Below are positions 1 through 11,999 of a stretch of DNA of 64,000 bases, in pieces. Where the stretch lies: positions 41,299,741-41,363,740 of the forward strand of contig CM041465.1 in NCBI GenBank assembly GCA_023213395.1, in the 5' to 3' direction. A model generated the notes under the pieces. The model made no database searches. It had not been told where the DNA came from and was given only the letters and a program-made list of their open reading frames with translations. This DNA comes from Cycas panzhihuaensis (Eukaryota; Cycadophyta). The first letter of the stretch is position 1, and every line of letters starts with the position of its first letter. Both the position numbers and the translations under genes were made by a program.

Positions 1-2116
1 AGAGCCATTTTTATGATGTAATCTTTATTTAATATCAAAATTTCATGTTTTTTTAATTAAAATTTAGCTCCACTATTATCGCATTTTTGGCGCTACCAAA
101 AATATGACTTACTGTGTTTTCATAGTAAAATCGCATTTTTGTAGGTGAAAAATATGACTGGCTATATTTTTTACTGTCATACAAGTAAAACTTAGGTAAT
201 GCACCAAAATTTTGCATGCCACCACCCAAATTCAATGGAATTTAATTCCCTTTATGCCTAGAATTGCTCTTGAGTCTTGTGTGGTTCATTGTTAATGAGT
301 TATTAGTGATTTTACTCTATTTTTATCATATTTTTTTAGGAGTTTCTTGGAGATGTTTGAAGACTGCTGCTATGAGACTGAAAACTAGATTTTTTGAAGA
401 CTTTTGGGGGAAATCTTGAAGAAGTATTGACATTATTTTATTGATATTCAACTATTGATGGCTTGAGCTTCAATCATTTGGGTTCTTATCAAGTTTTATA
501 CATCAAACTTCTGCTAATTTGGTAAAGTCTTTCATATTGATTTTCTAGTTTATTTCACAATACTTTGAATGGGATCTTAGCTTAGAAATTCTTCTCTTCT
601 TTGGCTGATTATTATTTTGATCTTGTATTTATTTTGGATTCTAAAATATACACTAAAAGGCTAGTCCTTCATGGGGTTCCTTAAGGGTAGAATAGGGTGG
701 AGCATGATCATTTCTCCACCATTCATCTAGCTTTCCCTTCCTACTCTTTTACAATAGTTTATATTTCAGTTGGTTTTCCACTTTCTTTTAGCATTATTGG
801 GCTCTAGTTTAACCTATTTTGGTTATTGTTTTCATTCTTTGATTTACTTTAAAGGAAAGTTTTAGAAAAAAATTGGTCAACTAAAAAGAAAACTATTATT
901 CTAAGACATTCATTACAATAGGAGAGAAATTATTTTCTCATCACTTTGTAGTTCCATTGGTTTCTCACTTTTAAGTTGGTTTCTTCATCTTTTAAAAAGA
1001 AAGTTAAGAATATTGCATTGTAAAAAATTCTCTAATTTTTCAGTTTTGTAATGGGTTCAAGGATCTTTTTGGAGCTCTTACTACTCTAATTATGATAGAA
1101 CCATTGAAATTAGTTTTTCATATGAATGTTATTATTTAGATTTGTGATTTACTTATCATTTCATAGGTCTAAAAATTATCAAAAAATAGCAGTCGTTTCT
1201 TTCAAGAATATGTTTTCTTTATTCATTGTTCATCACCTTTTTCTAGAATTAGTTACATGCAAAGATGGATAAAGTATGTTGGCTACTCTTTTCTGCATGT
1301 TAATTAATCTCTTGAAAAAGGTTATATAAAGATCATATAGTTGTTTCAACTTTGGATGATGTCATTCTTTTTGAAATGAAGTGTGCATATTGCATGTAGG
1401 AAGGCTTTTCCATAATTCCATGTGCATTTTTTATTTTAAAAATAAAAAAAAGATATTAAAACTTGCATGCATTATTTTTCTAGTTAGTTTGTTTTGGATT
1501 GTTAAAAAAAAAAAGGAAAGAAAAGGAAACAAGTAGCTTTGATCTTTTAGTCTCATCAATTACCTAGATTTGTCTTGCTTTATTGATTATGTTCCTTTGT
1601 TGATATTATATCAAGACCCAAAAAGAAACAAGAACAAAATCCAAGGTAAGACAAAGTGACCATAGATACCATTAAAGACACTATAAAAACACAAAAAATA
1701 TATATAAAATAAAAGGACAAAAAAAAGGAGGAAGAAAAATAGAGAATAAAAACAAGATAAAACACCTTTTCCATTCACTTATCCTCTCTCACATCTAAGT
1801 AGAACCCAAAAGGTTTAAAGGATTACATGAGAGGAGTTCCTAAGAAGGACATTGAGGATGCTATTAGTGTGGCTTTGAACTTAGAACTCCTTTGTCAAGT
1901 CATGTAGGTTAGTGGATCCTATCATCCCCATTTTATATCCATACCATTCATCATATCTATTCACACTTTGCTAGACAACACTACTAGGTGAAGACTCCTT
2001 CTTAGGAGTTAGGCAAAGATGGTCCCTTAGGTATTCTTAAACTTCATATCTCCCAATTTTAATTGAAATAGGAAACAAGAGATATTTAGTCTAGGTCCTC
2101 CTGAGAAACTCAACCA
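1..2116 (+). repeat. 5' LTR of gypsy A (left end outside window)
   Basis: The sequence from position 3 matches 15785 onward almost continuously, and from about 1290 it continues as the match to 23185-24013. The right boundary is set by the last shared bases, CAACCA here against CAACTA at 24008-24013. The true start lies upstream of the window. The copies differ mainly by single-base changes and small indels. A short hydrophobic antisense ORF at 1580-1774 recurs in the other LTR but is low-complexity A/T sequence, not a gene. Confidence 0.85.
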
Positions 2117-2122
2117 TCTTTC

Positions 2123-2140
2123 TGGCAACCATATTGGGGA
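2123..2140 (+). promoter_or_regulatory. Primer-binding site of gypsy A
   Basis: TGGCAACCATATTGGGGA lies six bases after the LTR end. It is a decayed form of the TGGCGCC...GGGGA site used by Tat/Athila-type gypsy elements. A near-identical site is seen in gypsy E at 35327. In the family it binds a host tRNA to prime minus-strand DNA synthesis. Confidence 0.7.
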
Positions 2141-4460
2141 GCCATCATTTATCCTCAGGTAAAACTATGGGAATAACCACACCTACCCCTAGGCACTCAT
2201 TGAGACTTCAAGGCCTTCCACTTGATTCTCAAGTGCATCCATCACATTTTGGTCATGACATTTCATCGTCCTACATTGAATCTTCAGAATTTCAAGCACA
2301 AGATGCATACATTTATCCTCCTAAAGATTCGACCTAATTATATAAGATACTAATGGAGTAGGGATATGTAGAACCTTCCTAATATCTTGGTGATCCTTCT
2401 TTTGTGATTTATTCCTTCACATAAGAAGAACCACTTATAGATAAGCCCATACGTCCTTCTTTGGGCTAGTTCTTACTAGGATCCCTACCCCACTATGTAT
2501 GCCTGGTTACCATGATCCATTTTACCTAGAGACTCATACCATACCTCTTAGGTGAAGACTATGAGTAAATTGAGGTAGAACTCCCACCTAATGCCATTCA
2601 ATCTCCTCATCCTTATTATCCTCCTTCACCTAGACCTATATCACAACCCCATTCCCTGCCTTTAAAGGAAGTTGATGACCATAAATCAACTCACTGACAG
2701 CCTCACCAATCTCCTCCTAAGTAACAAGTTTGCATTTATTTATCCTATTCTATACCTCCTATCCATAGAGGTCCTACTACTATTGTTGGTCATGGTAAAC
2801 CCAGTGCCATACGTCCATCCACTTCCATTCAAGTGGTTATGGCTTCATCCACTTTAAACTTGATCTATTCTTATTCCATTAGGATTATCTCTTCTCATCC
2901 AATTTTCTCTACTGCTCAAGTACCCCCTCATACATCACATACCATTCGATCCCATGGTATTAGACCTTGCTTAGCATCCCCTAGAGTGTCTAATGTGATT
3001 TCCTCTATGCAGCATATTTCTCACACTCATTCAACGCATCCTCATGCTTCAACAGGTTAATCATAAGTTTTGAGGACTTCTAATCCTACTTCTTTTTCAT
3101 GCATTCCTAGACCTACTTCATAACCTAATCTTTTTTACACTTTCAATCCAAGTTTCCCCCAACACCTTATACCTCAAACTAACTTTATGGTTAATATCAC
3201 AGTGTGGTCTATTCCCCCCTCTACACTTCTGCTCAATGATATCTCATAATAATATTTATAATCACAACAACCTATTTATTCATCTATTCCTCATCCATCA
3301 TCCTTACCTCAATGTCCTACTACATTGAGGCCAAGGAGACCTTTCCTAGATTATATGAAGTCTACCTTTCTATGTAAGGTCTTGTTATGACCTATGCCTC
3401 CATGTCTTCCTGAGTTGCTTAAATTTTTTGGTGACTCTTCTCAAGACCTTGCTTCTTATATATAGGTATTTGCACTTACTTGTATGAATTTTATGTCGTA
3501 TGACTATGTCATGATACACCTATTCCCCAAATCACTTTAAGGTGATTCCTTGAAGTGGTTTTATCATCTTCCTTTATCCTCCATTCTCTTATTCCAATAA
3601 CTAGTTGACTTTCTTATCAACTATTTTGATGTGGTAAGACCATTCGAATTAGGCATCAATTACTTATTGGCAATTAAACAAAATCATGATGAAACTTGAA
3701 GGGATTTTATTAGGAGATTTGAAGACTAAGTGCATGCTTACCATTCACACCTTGATCCTAACTTGTTATTTGATCTATTCACAAATGTGTTGAGGCCTCA
3801 TGTGCATCTAGAAGTTTTAAAACTTGGTCCTCGAACATATAAAGAAGCAATTGATTATTATTTGGCCTTAGAGACATTTAAAATATAGGCAGGTATTAAT
3901 AAGGTTGAGAAACCCATGCATTTTAAAGAATCAATTCATCCTACGAAAGCTACCCATCCTAAGCCTACCTACGATCATCTTACTTCTTCAATTAGATCAC
4001 TTAAGTATGCAATCAACACTAAGTTGGATGTTGATAGTTTATCTCAATCTCAACCCTCACAAGATACCAAAGTTATTCACCTGATTGAGGGGAGGAAGAA
4101 ACAAGCTCCTCTCCCATCTCCTCCTCTATTTAGAAGGACAAAATGGTACTCCTATCATCAAATGAATACACATTATAGAAGTGTATACTGAACTATCTAA
4201 AATATAATTTATAACATAAACACTCAAGTATACTGCTCTTCCAAGTCACTGTAAGACCAAATTATCAACAAGGATCCATTGCCTCAACATGGCAAGAAAA
4301 CTAGTAAAGATAATAAAGGTAAGGAGAAGTAGATGCAAGATAATTAAGATGAACCTTTAAGCTCTAATTTGTTAAAAAAGACTAGTGCTATTGTAAATAT
4401 TCTAATAAAAAGAAACACCAATCAGTGACAACCACCTCCTAAAAGTGGTGATACTAAGAG
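2134..4460 (+). pseudogene. Gag of gypsy A (capsid precursor), decayed
   Basis: The first about 1.2 kb after the primer-binding site encodes a Ser/Pro/His-rich N-terminal region, broken by stops. A Retrotrans_gag core follows at about 3400-3900, recognisable from GDSLKWFYHLP, then FLINYF, LLFDLFTNVLRP and YLALETF. At about 4138-4190 a reading KWYSYHQMNTH marks the nucleic-acid-binding knuckle, with its cysteines lost. The same order and wording recur in gypsy E at 44200-45100. In-frame stops fall mainly at expected Gln or Trp codons, for example in FKI*AGINK. The open pieces left are 2134-2337 and 3916-4191. Confidence 0.75.
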
Positions 4461-4719
4461 AACAATAAACATGGTGGAGACTACAGAGAGTGCAGGTCTA
4501 TCTAAATCATCTGATGATTTGATGGAGAGGAATCTTAACTCTATACCTCTAGTACCCCCCTATCCCATTAGGTTTAGGTCTATTACCTCTAGTATAAAGG
4601 ACGAATCTTTCTCTTTAGTAGAAGAGTTAAAAACCATTCCAGTAGGTATATTAGTCATTGATTTACTGAAATGTTACCCTCAGCAATGTTAACTTTTATT
4701 TGATGTATTAGGAGTCCCC

Positions 4720-5520
4720 ATAATAGTTTCCTCACCTACTTCCACATTTACTTTTGATTTAGATGCCTTGTCTAGTCATTTTGCTCATGCACCCAATGAT
4801 ATACCTCTATTCTACATTGAAATTGCCAAAAATGATGTTAATATCAAGCGAGTGATTATTGATGAGAGATCATTGGTTAACATAATCCCTCTTTGTCTCA
4901 TCAAGGATTTGGATATTTTTATCTTCAATCCATGCGAGTGGATCTACTAAGAGTATGATAAGAATCAGAAGGTGCCCTTTGGTCAAGTTACTCTTCTCCT
5001 CATATTGGAAGAAAAGATGGTGCTTACTAAGCTTACTATTATTGACTTGGATTTAGAATATAATATCCTTTTGGGTAGACCTTAGATTACCTAAATGTCA
5101 ATTGTTTATTCTTCCTTCTTTAGTGAACTTAGGTTCATCCATGAGGGACAACTTAAAATTATTAAGCAGAAGCCAAAACCTATTAAGCAATTAGTTCCTC
5201 TCATCGAGACCTTGCTAAAACTGGGTGAATCTTCTAATTCTATAAAATACTTCTTTTAGTCACTTGGTTTAGGATAATACTTTGCTATTGAAGCCCTTTC
5301 AACTCACCTAGAAGTGAAGGATGTGGATTTAATTGAGATTGTTCCTTTATCATTAAGTTCCCTGTCTATTCCTGTGCCTTCATATTTGATTGACTGCTCT
5401 TTGGCTTCATCCCCTTTTGTTATTCCTAATGAAGAAGTAACCTCTTATTCTATTGTACCTCATGGAGGCCCACCCTTGATCAAGCCTATTCACACAAGTA
5501 CCTTTCCTCCCATTTAGCAC
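4720..5520 (+). pseudogene. Aspartic protease region of gypsy A, decayed
   Basis: An aspartic protease of the Tat/Athila type, which would cleave the Gag-Pol polyprotein. The active-site segment reads VIIDERSLVNI where the family has D-x-GSSVNI, so the catalytic Asp is present but the following Gly is Arg. About 70 residues later LLGRP is followed by a stop at the expected Trp, then the typical FIHEGQLKI tail. 5200-5520 is the start of the protease-RT linker. Longest open piece: 4768-4950. Confidence 0.7.
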
Positions 5521-6036
5521 TATTTTTCATAGGTTTAATGCTTGCCTCTAAGGACAAATACAATGGTTCCTCCCATTATTAGTTCTTCATTGGCTACTTC
5601 TTTAGCTTCAAATGTATATGATTTATGTGTTGATGCATCTCCATCCCTCTCTTACTCTCCTTTCTTTAAGATATAGTTAAATAAGCATAAGAGGAAGATG
5701 TTGTTACATCAACACCCAGACTTAGAGTCAGGTGGTAAAGATACTGATCCACTTGATTTAGGACAAAATAGTCATGATACCTTCACTCGAGTGTAGGAAG
5801 CTAATTCCATTTCTACTATCTCTCTCCCTTACCATCCTCATGCGGATCATCATATATCTTTACTTGTCTTGATATCTAGGTCCCAACATGATTGTGGCAT
5901 AGATCATCAAGAGTTTAATCAAACTTTTTCTTTGATTTGGGAGTTCATGGATAGGCTCATTCTCTTTTCTCAAGTTTCATCAATCATAGAGTTTGTGCCC
6001 ACTCTAAGTTCTTTGGTTGGTCCTCTTCCATCTTCT

Positions 6037-6040
<4 letters not shown>

Positions 6041-6079
<39 letters not shown>

Positions 6080-6086
6080 TCTCTCC
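6041..6086. repeat. (CT)n microsatellite in protease-RT linker
   Basis: About 23 CT units with two interruptions. In the polyprotein frame it would encode a Ser-Leu run, and it lies in the poorly conserved linker upstream of RT. It is probably a late expansion inside the dead element. Confidence 0.9.
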
Positions 6087-6369
6087 TTCTTAATCTAAAA
6101 ACCTTCACTTCATCAACCTATTCCACCTTAACTATTTTAAAAATGATGAGGTGATCATTGAGTATTTAGTAGGTTCATCTCTTAGTTTCCCAAATGGACA
6201 TCATAAATTAGGGTTTTCTAAAGGTATAGTTAATCATTCTCAACCCTAGGAGTTTATTTTTTTGATAGAATATATCCCTCCTCATTTTGAGGAAGGAAAT
6301 ACAATGCTCATAGAATAAACTATTGATGTAGATTTAGAGATAGAGGATATTTCAACAATTATCAAGTTA

Positions 6370-7310
6370 GAAGTAAGTTCTACTCCCTAAGAGATCACTC
6401 AATTTAAGGATCTCTTCTATGAGTTCCACTCAATTTTCACATGGGACTATAAAGATATGCAAGGTCTTGACTCCTTGATTATTGAACATAATATTGTAAT
6501 GATTCTTAGTATTAAATCTAAAAGTTAAAAGTAATACCCTATCCATTCATGCCTCTCCCTTGCTATTAAGTAGGAGGTGGAGAAGCTATTAGGAGATGGA
6601 TTCATTGAGAGTGTTGATTGCTCTTAATGGGTCTCCAACATAATTCCTGTAGCAAAAAAGAATGGTACAATTCATATTTGCATTGTCTTTTGTGACATCA
6701 ATGATGTGTGTCCCAAAGATAATTTTCCTCTTCCCTTTCTTAATTAGATTCAGGATCAAACAACTAGTTTTGAGGTAATATCTCTTATGGATGGCTTTGT
6801 AAGATATAATTATATTTCTATTGCCCCTTATGACCATCATAAGACTACTTTTACTACTCCTTGGTGTACCTTTATCTACAAAGTCATGCTATTTAGATTA
6901 AAGAATACTGGTATGATGTATCAAAGGGCTATGGTCTATATTTTCCATGATTTAATTATAAATATTATTGCCATTTATTTAGACAATATGTTCACCCTTT
7001 CATGTCAGATATCTAAAAATTTATGTGATTTGAGAACCATTTTTGAAAGGTATAAAAAGTACCACTTGTGTCTTAACCCTTCTAAGTGTGTTTTTGTTAT
7101 TACATCAAGGAAGATATTAGGAAACTTTGTTTCTTAAAATGGGATTAGAATTGATCCAAAAAAAATTGAAGCAATTATCCAAATGCCTCCCCCTAAGACT
7201 CAAATGTAAATCAAATTATTTTTAGGTAGCCTTAGTTTCCTAAGATGTTTCATTGCTAATTGCACCTTAGATGCTAAGCCTATTACTAATCTACTAAAGA
7301 AAGATGTTAG
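6370..7310 (+). pseudogene. Reverse transcriptase of gypsy A, decayed
   Basis: RT copies the RNA genome into DNA. The sequence shows VEKLLGDGFIE, SNIIPVAKKNG, DNFPLPFLN, SLMDGF, then FRLKN and YQRAM, all in the family order. The catalytic YxDD box reads YLDN at about 6976-6987, so the second Asp is Asn. The connection region continues with CLNPSKCVF, LGNFVS and PKKIEAI. Stops interrupt it several times, mostly at expected Trp or Gln codons. The longest open piece is 6787-7137. It links in frame sense to the RNase H that follows. Confidence 0.85.
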
Positions 7311-7810
7311 ATTATGATGCACTCCTCAAGTTCAAGAGTCCTTTAATAAGCTATATTAAACCTTGGTTTCTACTCCAGTTCTTGCTCTGCTAAGGTTTGA
7401 TAAACCATTCATTTTATACACTTTAGCTACATAGGAGCCATTAACAGGAATGTTAACACAAAAGGATGATTTTGGTAGAGAAAGGACTATTTATTTTATT
7501 AGTAGGACCCTTGTGGCAGTTGAGCTTCATTATCCTTTTCTTGAAAAAGAGTGCCTTGCTTTAGTTTTTACTACAAAAAAGTTATGCCACTACCTCCTTG
7601 GAAACAAGGTCCACCTCATTATGCAATTAGACCCTATAAGGTATTTACTTACTAAGTCTAACCGTTTTGTTAATTAGGTAAGTGGTCTTTGTTACTTCAA
7701 GAATTTGATTTATAGGTGATTAATAGAAAATCTAAGAAAGACATGATCATCCTAGAGATCATGGCTAATGCCCCTCTCCGTAATCCTGCTAGTTAACCCA
7801 TTGATGATTC
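7311..7810 (+). pseudogene. Gypsy RNase H of element A, decayed
   Basis: The normal gypsy RNase H, which removes RNA from the RNA-DNA hybrid, follows RT directly. The frame shows FDKPFILYT, GMLTQKDDFGRER, YFISRTL, then ELHYPFLEKECLALVF and KLCHYLLG, which is the usual RNaseH_like signature order. The open piece 7450-7677 covers its middle. A stop replaces a Gln in the N-terminal strand and another ends the piece at about 7677. This is the first of two RNase H domains in this element. Confidence 0.8.
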
Positions 7811-7949
7811 CATCCTAGATGAACTTATCTTCCATATCTAGGGCATCCCTTCTGATGACCTATGGTATGGGGAGATTAGATTATATCTTCATGATCAATA
7901 TTTTCCTTCTTTTGATACTTCAAAGAAGAGAAGGTAAATTTGAGCTGCT

Positions 7950-9120
7950 ACTAGGTAATACCTTTTGCTTGGTGATATATTATATAAGCATTCTTTCAGT
8001 AGAATTCTATTGAGGTGCCTCTCACTCGATGAATTATTAGTCACCTTGATAGAGTTCCATGAAGGAACATATAGTGGACACTTTGGTAGTCGATCAATGG
8101 CCCAATGTATTCTTCGTATGGGTTATTATTGGCCTACCTTACTCAAAGATGCCTACTCCTATATTTAAAAGTTCCAAAAGTGCCAATCTTATACAACTCT
8201 GATACACAAGCCCATGTAAGAAATGAAATCAATTATTCCACCCTGGCCTTTCTCCCAATGGGGTTTTGATCTCATTAGATAAATCTTTCTAGCATCTTCT
8301 AATGGGTATAAGTTCATTTTAACCACTACTGAATACTTTATGAAATGAAGTGAAGTTCTCCCATTAGTTTCCACTACTAGAAAGATTATTGCTACATTCA
8401 TATTCTAGTATATAATTTATAGGTTTAGGATATTGGATGTTATCATTACTGACAACAAAACTTTGTTTTGTAATCTTTATGTCAGTGAGTTATATAATAA
8501 GGTTCATATTACCCATAGAGTATTTTCCCCATATCATCCTTAAGCAAATGGCTAGGTGGAAGCATTTAATAAGATCTTAGCCAAGATCTTAGCTAAGATA
8601 ATTACTACCTCTCACAGGGATTAGCACTCACAATTATTTCTGGTATTATGGGCTTATATGACCTCTATTAGGAATGCTACGGGTATGATTCCTTTCTCTC
8701 TTGTTTACGGTGTTAAAGTCATCCTTCTATTAGAGGTTGAAATTCCTTCCTTATGCATCACATTGAAGGAGTTTACTAATGAATAGTTTCAAAGGGAAGC
8801 ATGCCTTTTGGATCTTAAGAAATTAGATGAGATATGCTTGTAGGCCTTGTAGAATAATATGGCACCCAAGGTTACAGTCCAAGCTACCCATAATAGGTAG
8901 CTTAGACTTAGAAAGTTCAATGTTGGTGATAAAGTTTTAAAGTTGTAATATTTATACGATAGACAATATAAATTTTCTCCTAAATAGACATGAACTTTCT
9001 TAATAATTAAAGATCTAACCAATGCAGCTTATTAGATTTTAATGTTGGAAGGAATAGAGTTTAAAGGGTCTATTAATTCTTAGTACCTAAGACAATTCTA
9101 TGCCTAGTGGCATGTGTATG
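7950..9120 (+). pseudogene. Integrase of gypsy A, decayed
   Basis: Integrase would insert the cDNA into the genome. The N-terminal zinc-binding part shows FHEGTYSGHFG, MGYYWPTLLKDAYSYI and CQSYT at about 8060-8190. The core reads PFSQWGFDLI, then IITDNKT (second catalytic Asp kept), YHP*ANG*VEAFNK with the final Glu kept, and GMIPFSLVYG. A C-terminal stretch ends near FNVGDKVLKL and the usual LRQFY tail at about 9090. Stops are TAG in CAG-like positions (ANG*VEA, CL*AL*NN). Confidence 0.8.
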
Positions 9121-10169
9121 ATGCCCTCTGTAATAAGGATAAATTACAATTCTGAACCTTGTTTCCTTTGCCTAATGAGCTAAGACTATGGGTAAATCCC
9201 TCCTTCTTTTTTATTTCTTTTTACTTTTACTACGTGTTGTAGTGATTTTGCAATAGATCCTACTCATAATCATGTAAGTCTTTTGCTACATCTAGCATCT
9301 ACACTTATTATGAGCTTTCCATCACCATACTTAGATCTCATCCTCCTTTGGCTTTTGTACTCAAAAGACAACCTAGGCCCCTAGGTTTATTATTTTTATC
9401 CTAGAAAGAGAGACATTTTGTCAGCATTGAGTACTTAGTCACTGATCCATATTATACTTTCATTTGTTATTTTTTTACCTAGGGATTTCCTTTTTTGGTT
9501 ATATACCACCTATTATTTTTTATTATTTTTATTATCCTCAGTTCTCTATATTAACCTTTTGGAGTAGATACTCATTCTATTACCTTCCCTCCATACTTGG
9601 AGACACCATGATTTTGATTTCCACTTTTTCTACGGTTCATTCTTTAAGGAGATTGGCCCCTTTTATTTGTTATATTCTGTTAAAAAGGAAAAATCCTTGA
9701 TATGTTGAGTAGAAGAGTTTCTTAGGTGGATGATTATGATCCTTTTTTGTAAAAAGTGGAAGTGGGATAAAAGTAAAAAAAATAAAATAGAGAGAGAGCA
9801 AGTGAAGTGAAAAAAAAGGTAAAAAAAAGAATTGAAAGGAAGTTTATTATTTTCATCCTCTTGTAATCTAGGGAAAGTCGCATAACAACTTTGTCCCCAC
9901 CTATCTATCTATAGGTTGGGTTCATTTGGATGAGTCATTTAGGATTTTCAGATCTAGCTGCTTAGGTCCACTGTGACCTTAGTTACAATTGAACCTTACT
10001 TGATACCTTGTTATTTTTTATCATTATCATCTTACTTATACTTCTTCTTATTTCTTTATCATAGTCAGAGATCTATGTTTATTACTATCTCCTTATTGAT
10101 TGATTCTTGCACCTTCTTTTATCTATTACATAGTCTCCAAGCTTTGATCCTCTTGATCCCTTAGCATTA
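9121..10169 (+). other. Spacer between integrase and second RNase H
   Basis: About 1 kb without a recognisable domain. It is T-rich, with short hydrophobic ORFs (9464-9700, 9973-10164) that look like chance translations of pyrimidine-rich DNA. A purine-rich stretch with AAAAAGTGGAAGTGGG lies at about 9749-9765. I see nothing else I can support. Confidence 0.5.
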
Positions 10170-10531
10170 AGTATCTTCACTGATAGGGGTGGGTGGTTTA
10201 TGACCAATTAAGAAGTCCTCTCCTTTCTTTGGGATCTTTCATACCTAGGGAAACCAATAATGAAGCTAAATATCTTACTATTATAGGACCATTGTTAGAT
10301 GTTTTCTGCTTTTACCTTGGACCTATTTCTATATATGCTAACTCTCAAGTTGTAGTTTATCAATTGGTTGGAATGTACCAAGTCCATTCTCCACAACTTT
10401 TCCTTTTGCATTATCAGGATTCATCATTGTTGTCCCTATTTGCTTTGGTGACCATGCAGTATATACCTCATGCCTTTAATCTTGAAGTTGATGCCCTCAT
10501 TTCCTTGATCCTTGATGATTATTTCAATTGA
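10170..10531 (+). pseudogene. Second, archaic-type RNase H of gypsy A
   Basis: A separate RNase H module lies about 1.1 kb beyond the integrase. Motifs run in family order: FTD at about 10176 (first catalytic Asp), ETNNEAKYL with the catalytic Glu, then ISIYANSQVVVYQLVGMY and NLEVDALISL with the last Asp. The third site reads AN where GD is expected, so catalysis is probably lost. The piece 10193-10531 is open for 112 codons, and the N-terminal strand is in another frame. An additional 'archaic' or plant-type RNase H is the hallmark of Tat-lineage gypsy elements. It is not a host RNase H gene, because it sits between the integrase and the 3' LTR. Confidence 0.75.
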
Positions 10532-11559
10532 CTTATTTCTTTAAGTTGGTGGCATCTCACTCTAGAATTAGTATAAACTACCACTTTAGAATGAGTATAA
10601 ACTACCACTCCACGATGAGTATGAACTATTGGTTTGGTAAGACATAGATTGGGGTAGTTTGAAGATTATGGCGATAGGTACAAGACTGAAATGAGGTATG
10701 TAAAAGGGCTAGACCCAAATGGGAATCTTAGGCTGTGGAGGATCTTAGCAAGGGACAAGTTCCTAAAAGCTTCTTACCCTTGGAAGGAGCTAAAGAGGAA
10801 CCCAATATACTCAGATAGTTGGTTGTTTATTAAGTGAGATTAGTTTCATTTAGTAAACAACTTTTTTTTTTTTGTGATACATTATATAAATATGGGATAT
10901 ATCCTATGTTTATATAATCTATTAGGAGTATGATGTGAGTTATGTGAGTTTCCTTTTAGGAGATTTATGCCATTCCATCTTCTGCTTTTATAAACCTATT
11001 ACTATTAGTTTCATATGGTTTTAAGTTTATAAAAGTAGAGTAAGTAAACCTTTCACTTGCTCCCTTTTAATCTTTTATATATCTTCTAGTTTTCATTCTT
11101 TCTCATCATCTTATCTTTCTTAAACCATCCCTACTCTAAAATAAGTATAAACTATTATATATATAGTATGATAAAAATTAAAAAAAGTATATAACCATAA
11201 AATAACAAAAAAAAAAAAAAGATAAAAAATTATTATATGTTTCTTTAGGAAGTCACACTAATAAATGTATCCTATGCTCAAAATCCAAAATAGGAATAAG
11301 GGGGAAAAGAGTTTAGAGACAAGTTTTCATATGCAAGTTTTGAGAGAAAAAAGATCAATATATACATGATAAAAATATATAGTACATCTGTCACCTAGGT
11401 GACTCATGATACATGTTGAGGTTCTCAAAACACCTCACATCCTCCTCTTATCTCCCTATACAATACATCATACATTCATCTCTATGATCCTTGATGAGAT
11501 CCCTGGGGTACATCTGGATTTGCTTTCTCCCTCTAGCTTAAAGTCTCCCCACATATAAA
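10532..11559 (+). other. Non-coding stretch after second RNase H
   Basis: No gene is seen. Three copies of a 20-odd-base unit around GAGTATAAACTACCACT lie at 10560-10630, resembling the 'GTCTAAACTATGATA' unit of the array at 13925. 10860-11230 is very A/T-rich with poly-A runs. Antisense sequence downstream of the gene described next occupies 11240-11559. Confidence 0.5.
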
Positions 11560-11891
11560 CTCACCATGGGGTGGGAGGTGGTGTCACTCCCGTTGCACTA
11601 TCGCACTAGCTGATGGAGTGTATCTGGCTCCCACCCAAGCCAGTGTCATCCTCCTCAGGTGTCATCTCTCCTCCTTACATACCCTCAACTCTAGCTCTCA
11701 GGTCTATAACTCTATCCTTGTATTTATATAGAGATCTTGAGCTCTAAGTGCATGGCTATAATACTCTATATGATGCCCTAGTAGTCCATGATCCACTACA
11801 TTCCATATAGGTACCTCATCTAATGCTATAATGTAAGGGAAAATCACCTCTAATGTCCTCTAAACCTCTGTCAAGGTAACCATCTTATCAC

Positions 11892-11999
11892 CTACATAAT
11901 AGAAACATACAATTTGTGATTAGTCCTTTAGAAGAAAAGGCTCTTGAAAGAAAAATAAATACTATGCAATGCAAAAAGTAAATCAATTAAATCATATAC
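11892..11999 (-). other. Predicted intron 2 of antisense gene
   Basis: The donor is CACTAG|GTATATG and the acceptor CTATTATGTAG|GTGATAAG, minus strand. The intron is 108 bp and T-rich. Removing it joins PIRAISL to GDKMVTL through a phase-1 Gly codon, keeping the reading frame used on both sides. Confidence 0.55.

Noticed and set aside
1580-1774. Antisense hydrophobic ORF in the LTR, repeated at 23472-23675
   Set aside because: Both lie over the same A/T- and poly-A-rich LTR segment, are only about 65 codons, and differ greatly in sequence. They look like low-complexity translations.
9464-9700. Membrane protein ORF between integrase and second RNase H
   Set aside because: Pyrimidine-rich DNA gives Tyr/Phe/Ile-rich translation. 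No homologous wording in gypsy E and no start context.
10193-10531. Stand-alone host RNase H gene
   Set aside because: It lies between integrase and 3' LTR of gypsy A, has no ATG for its first strand, and fits the second RNase H of Tat elements.
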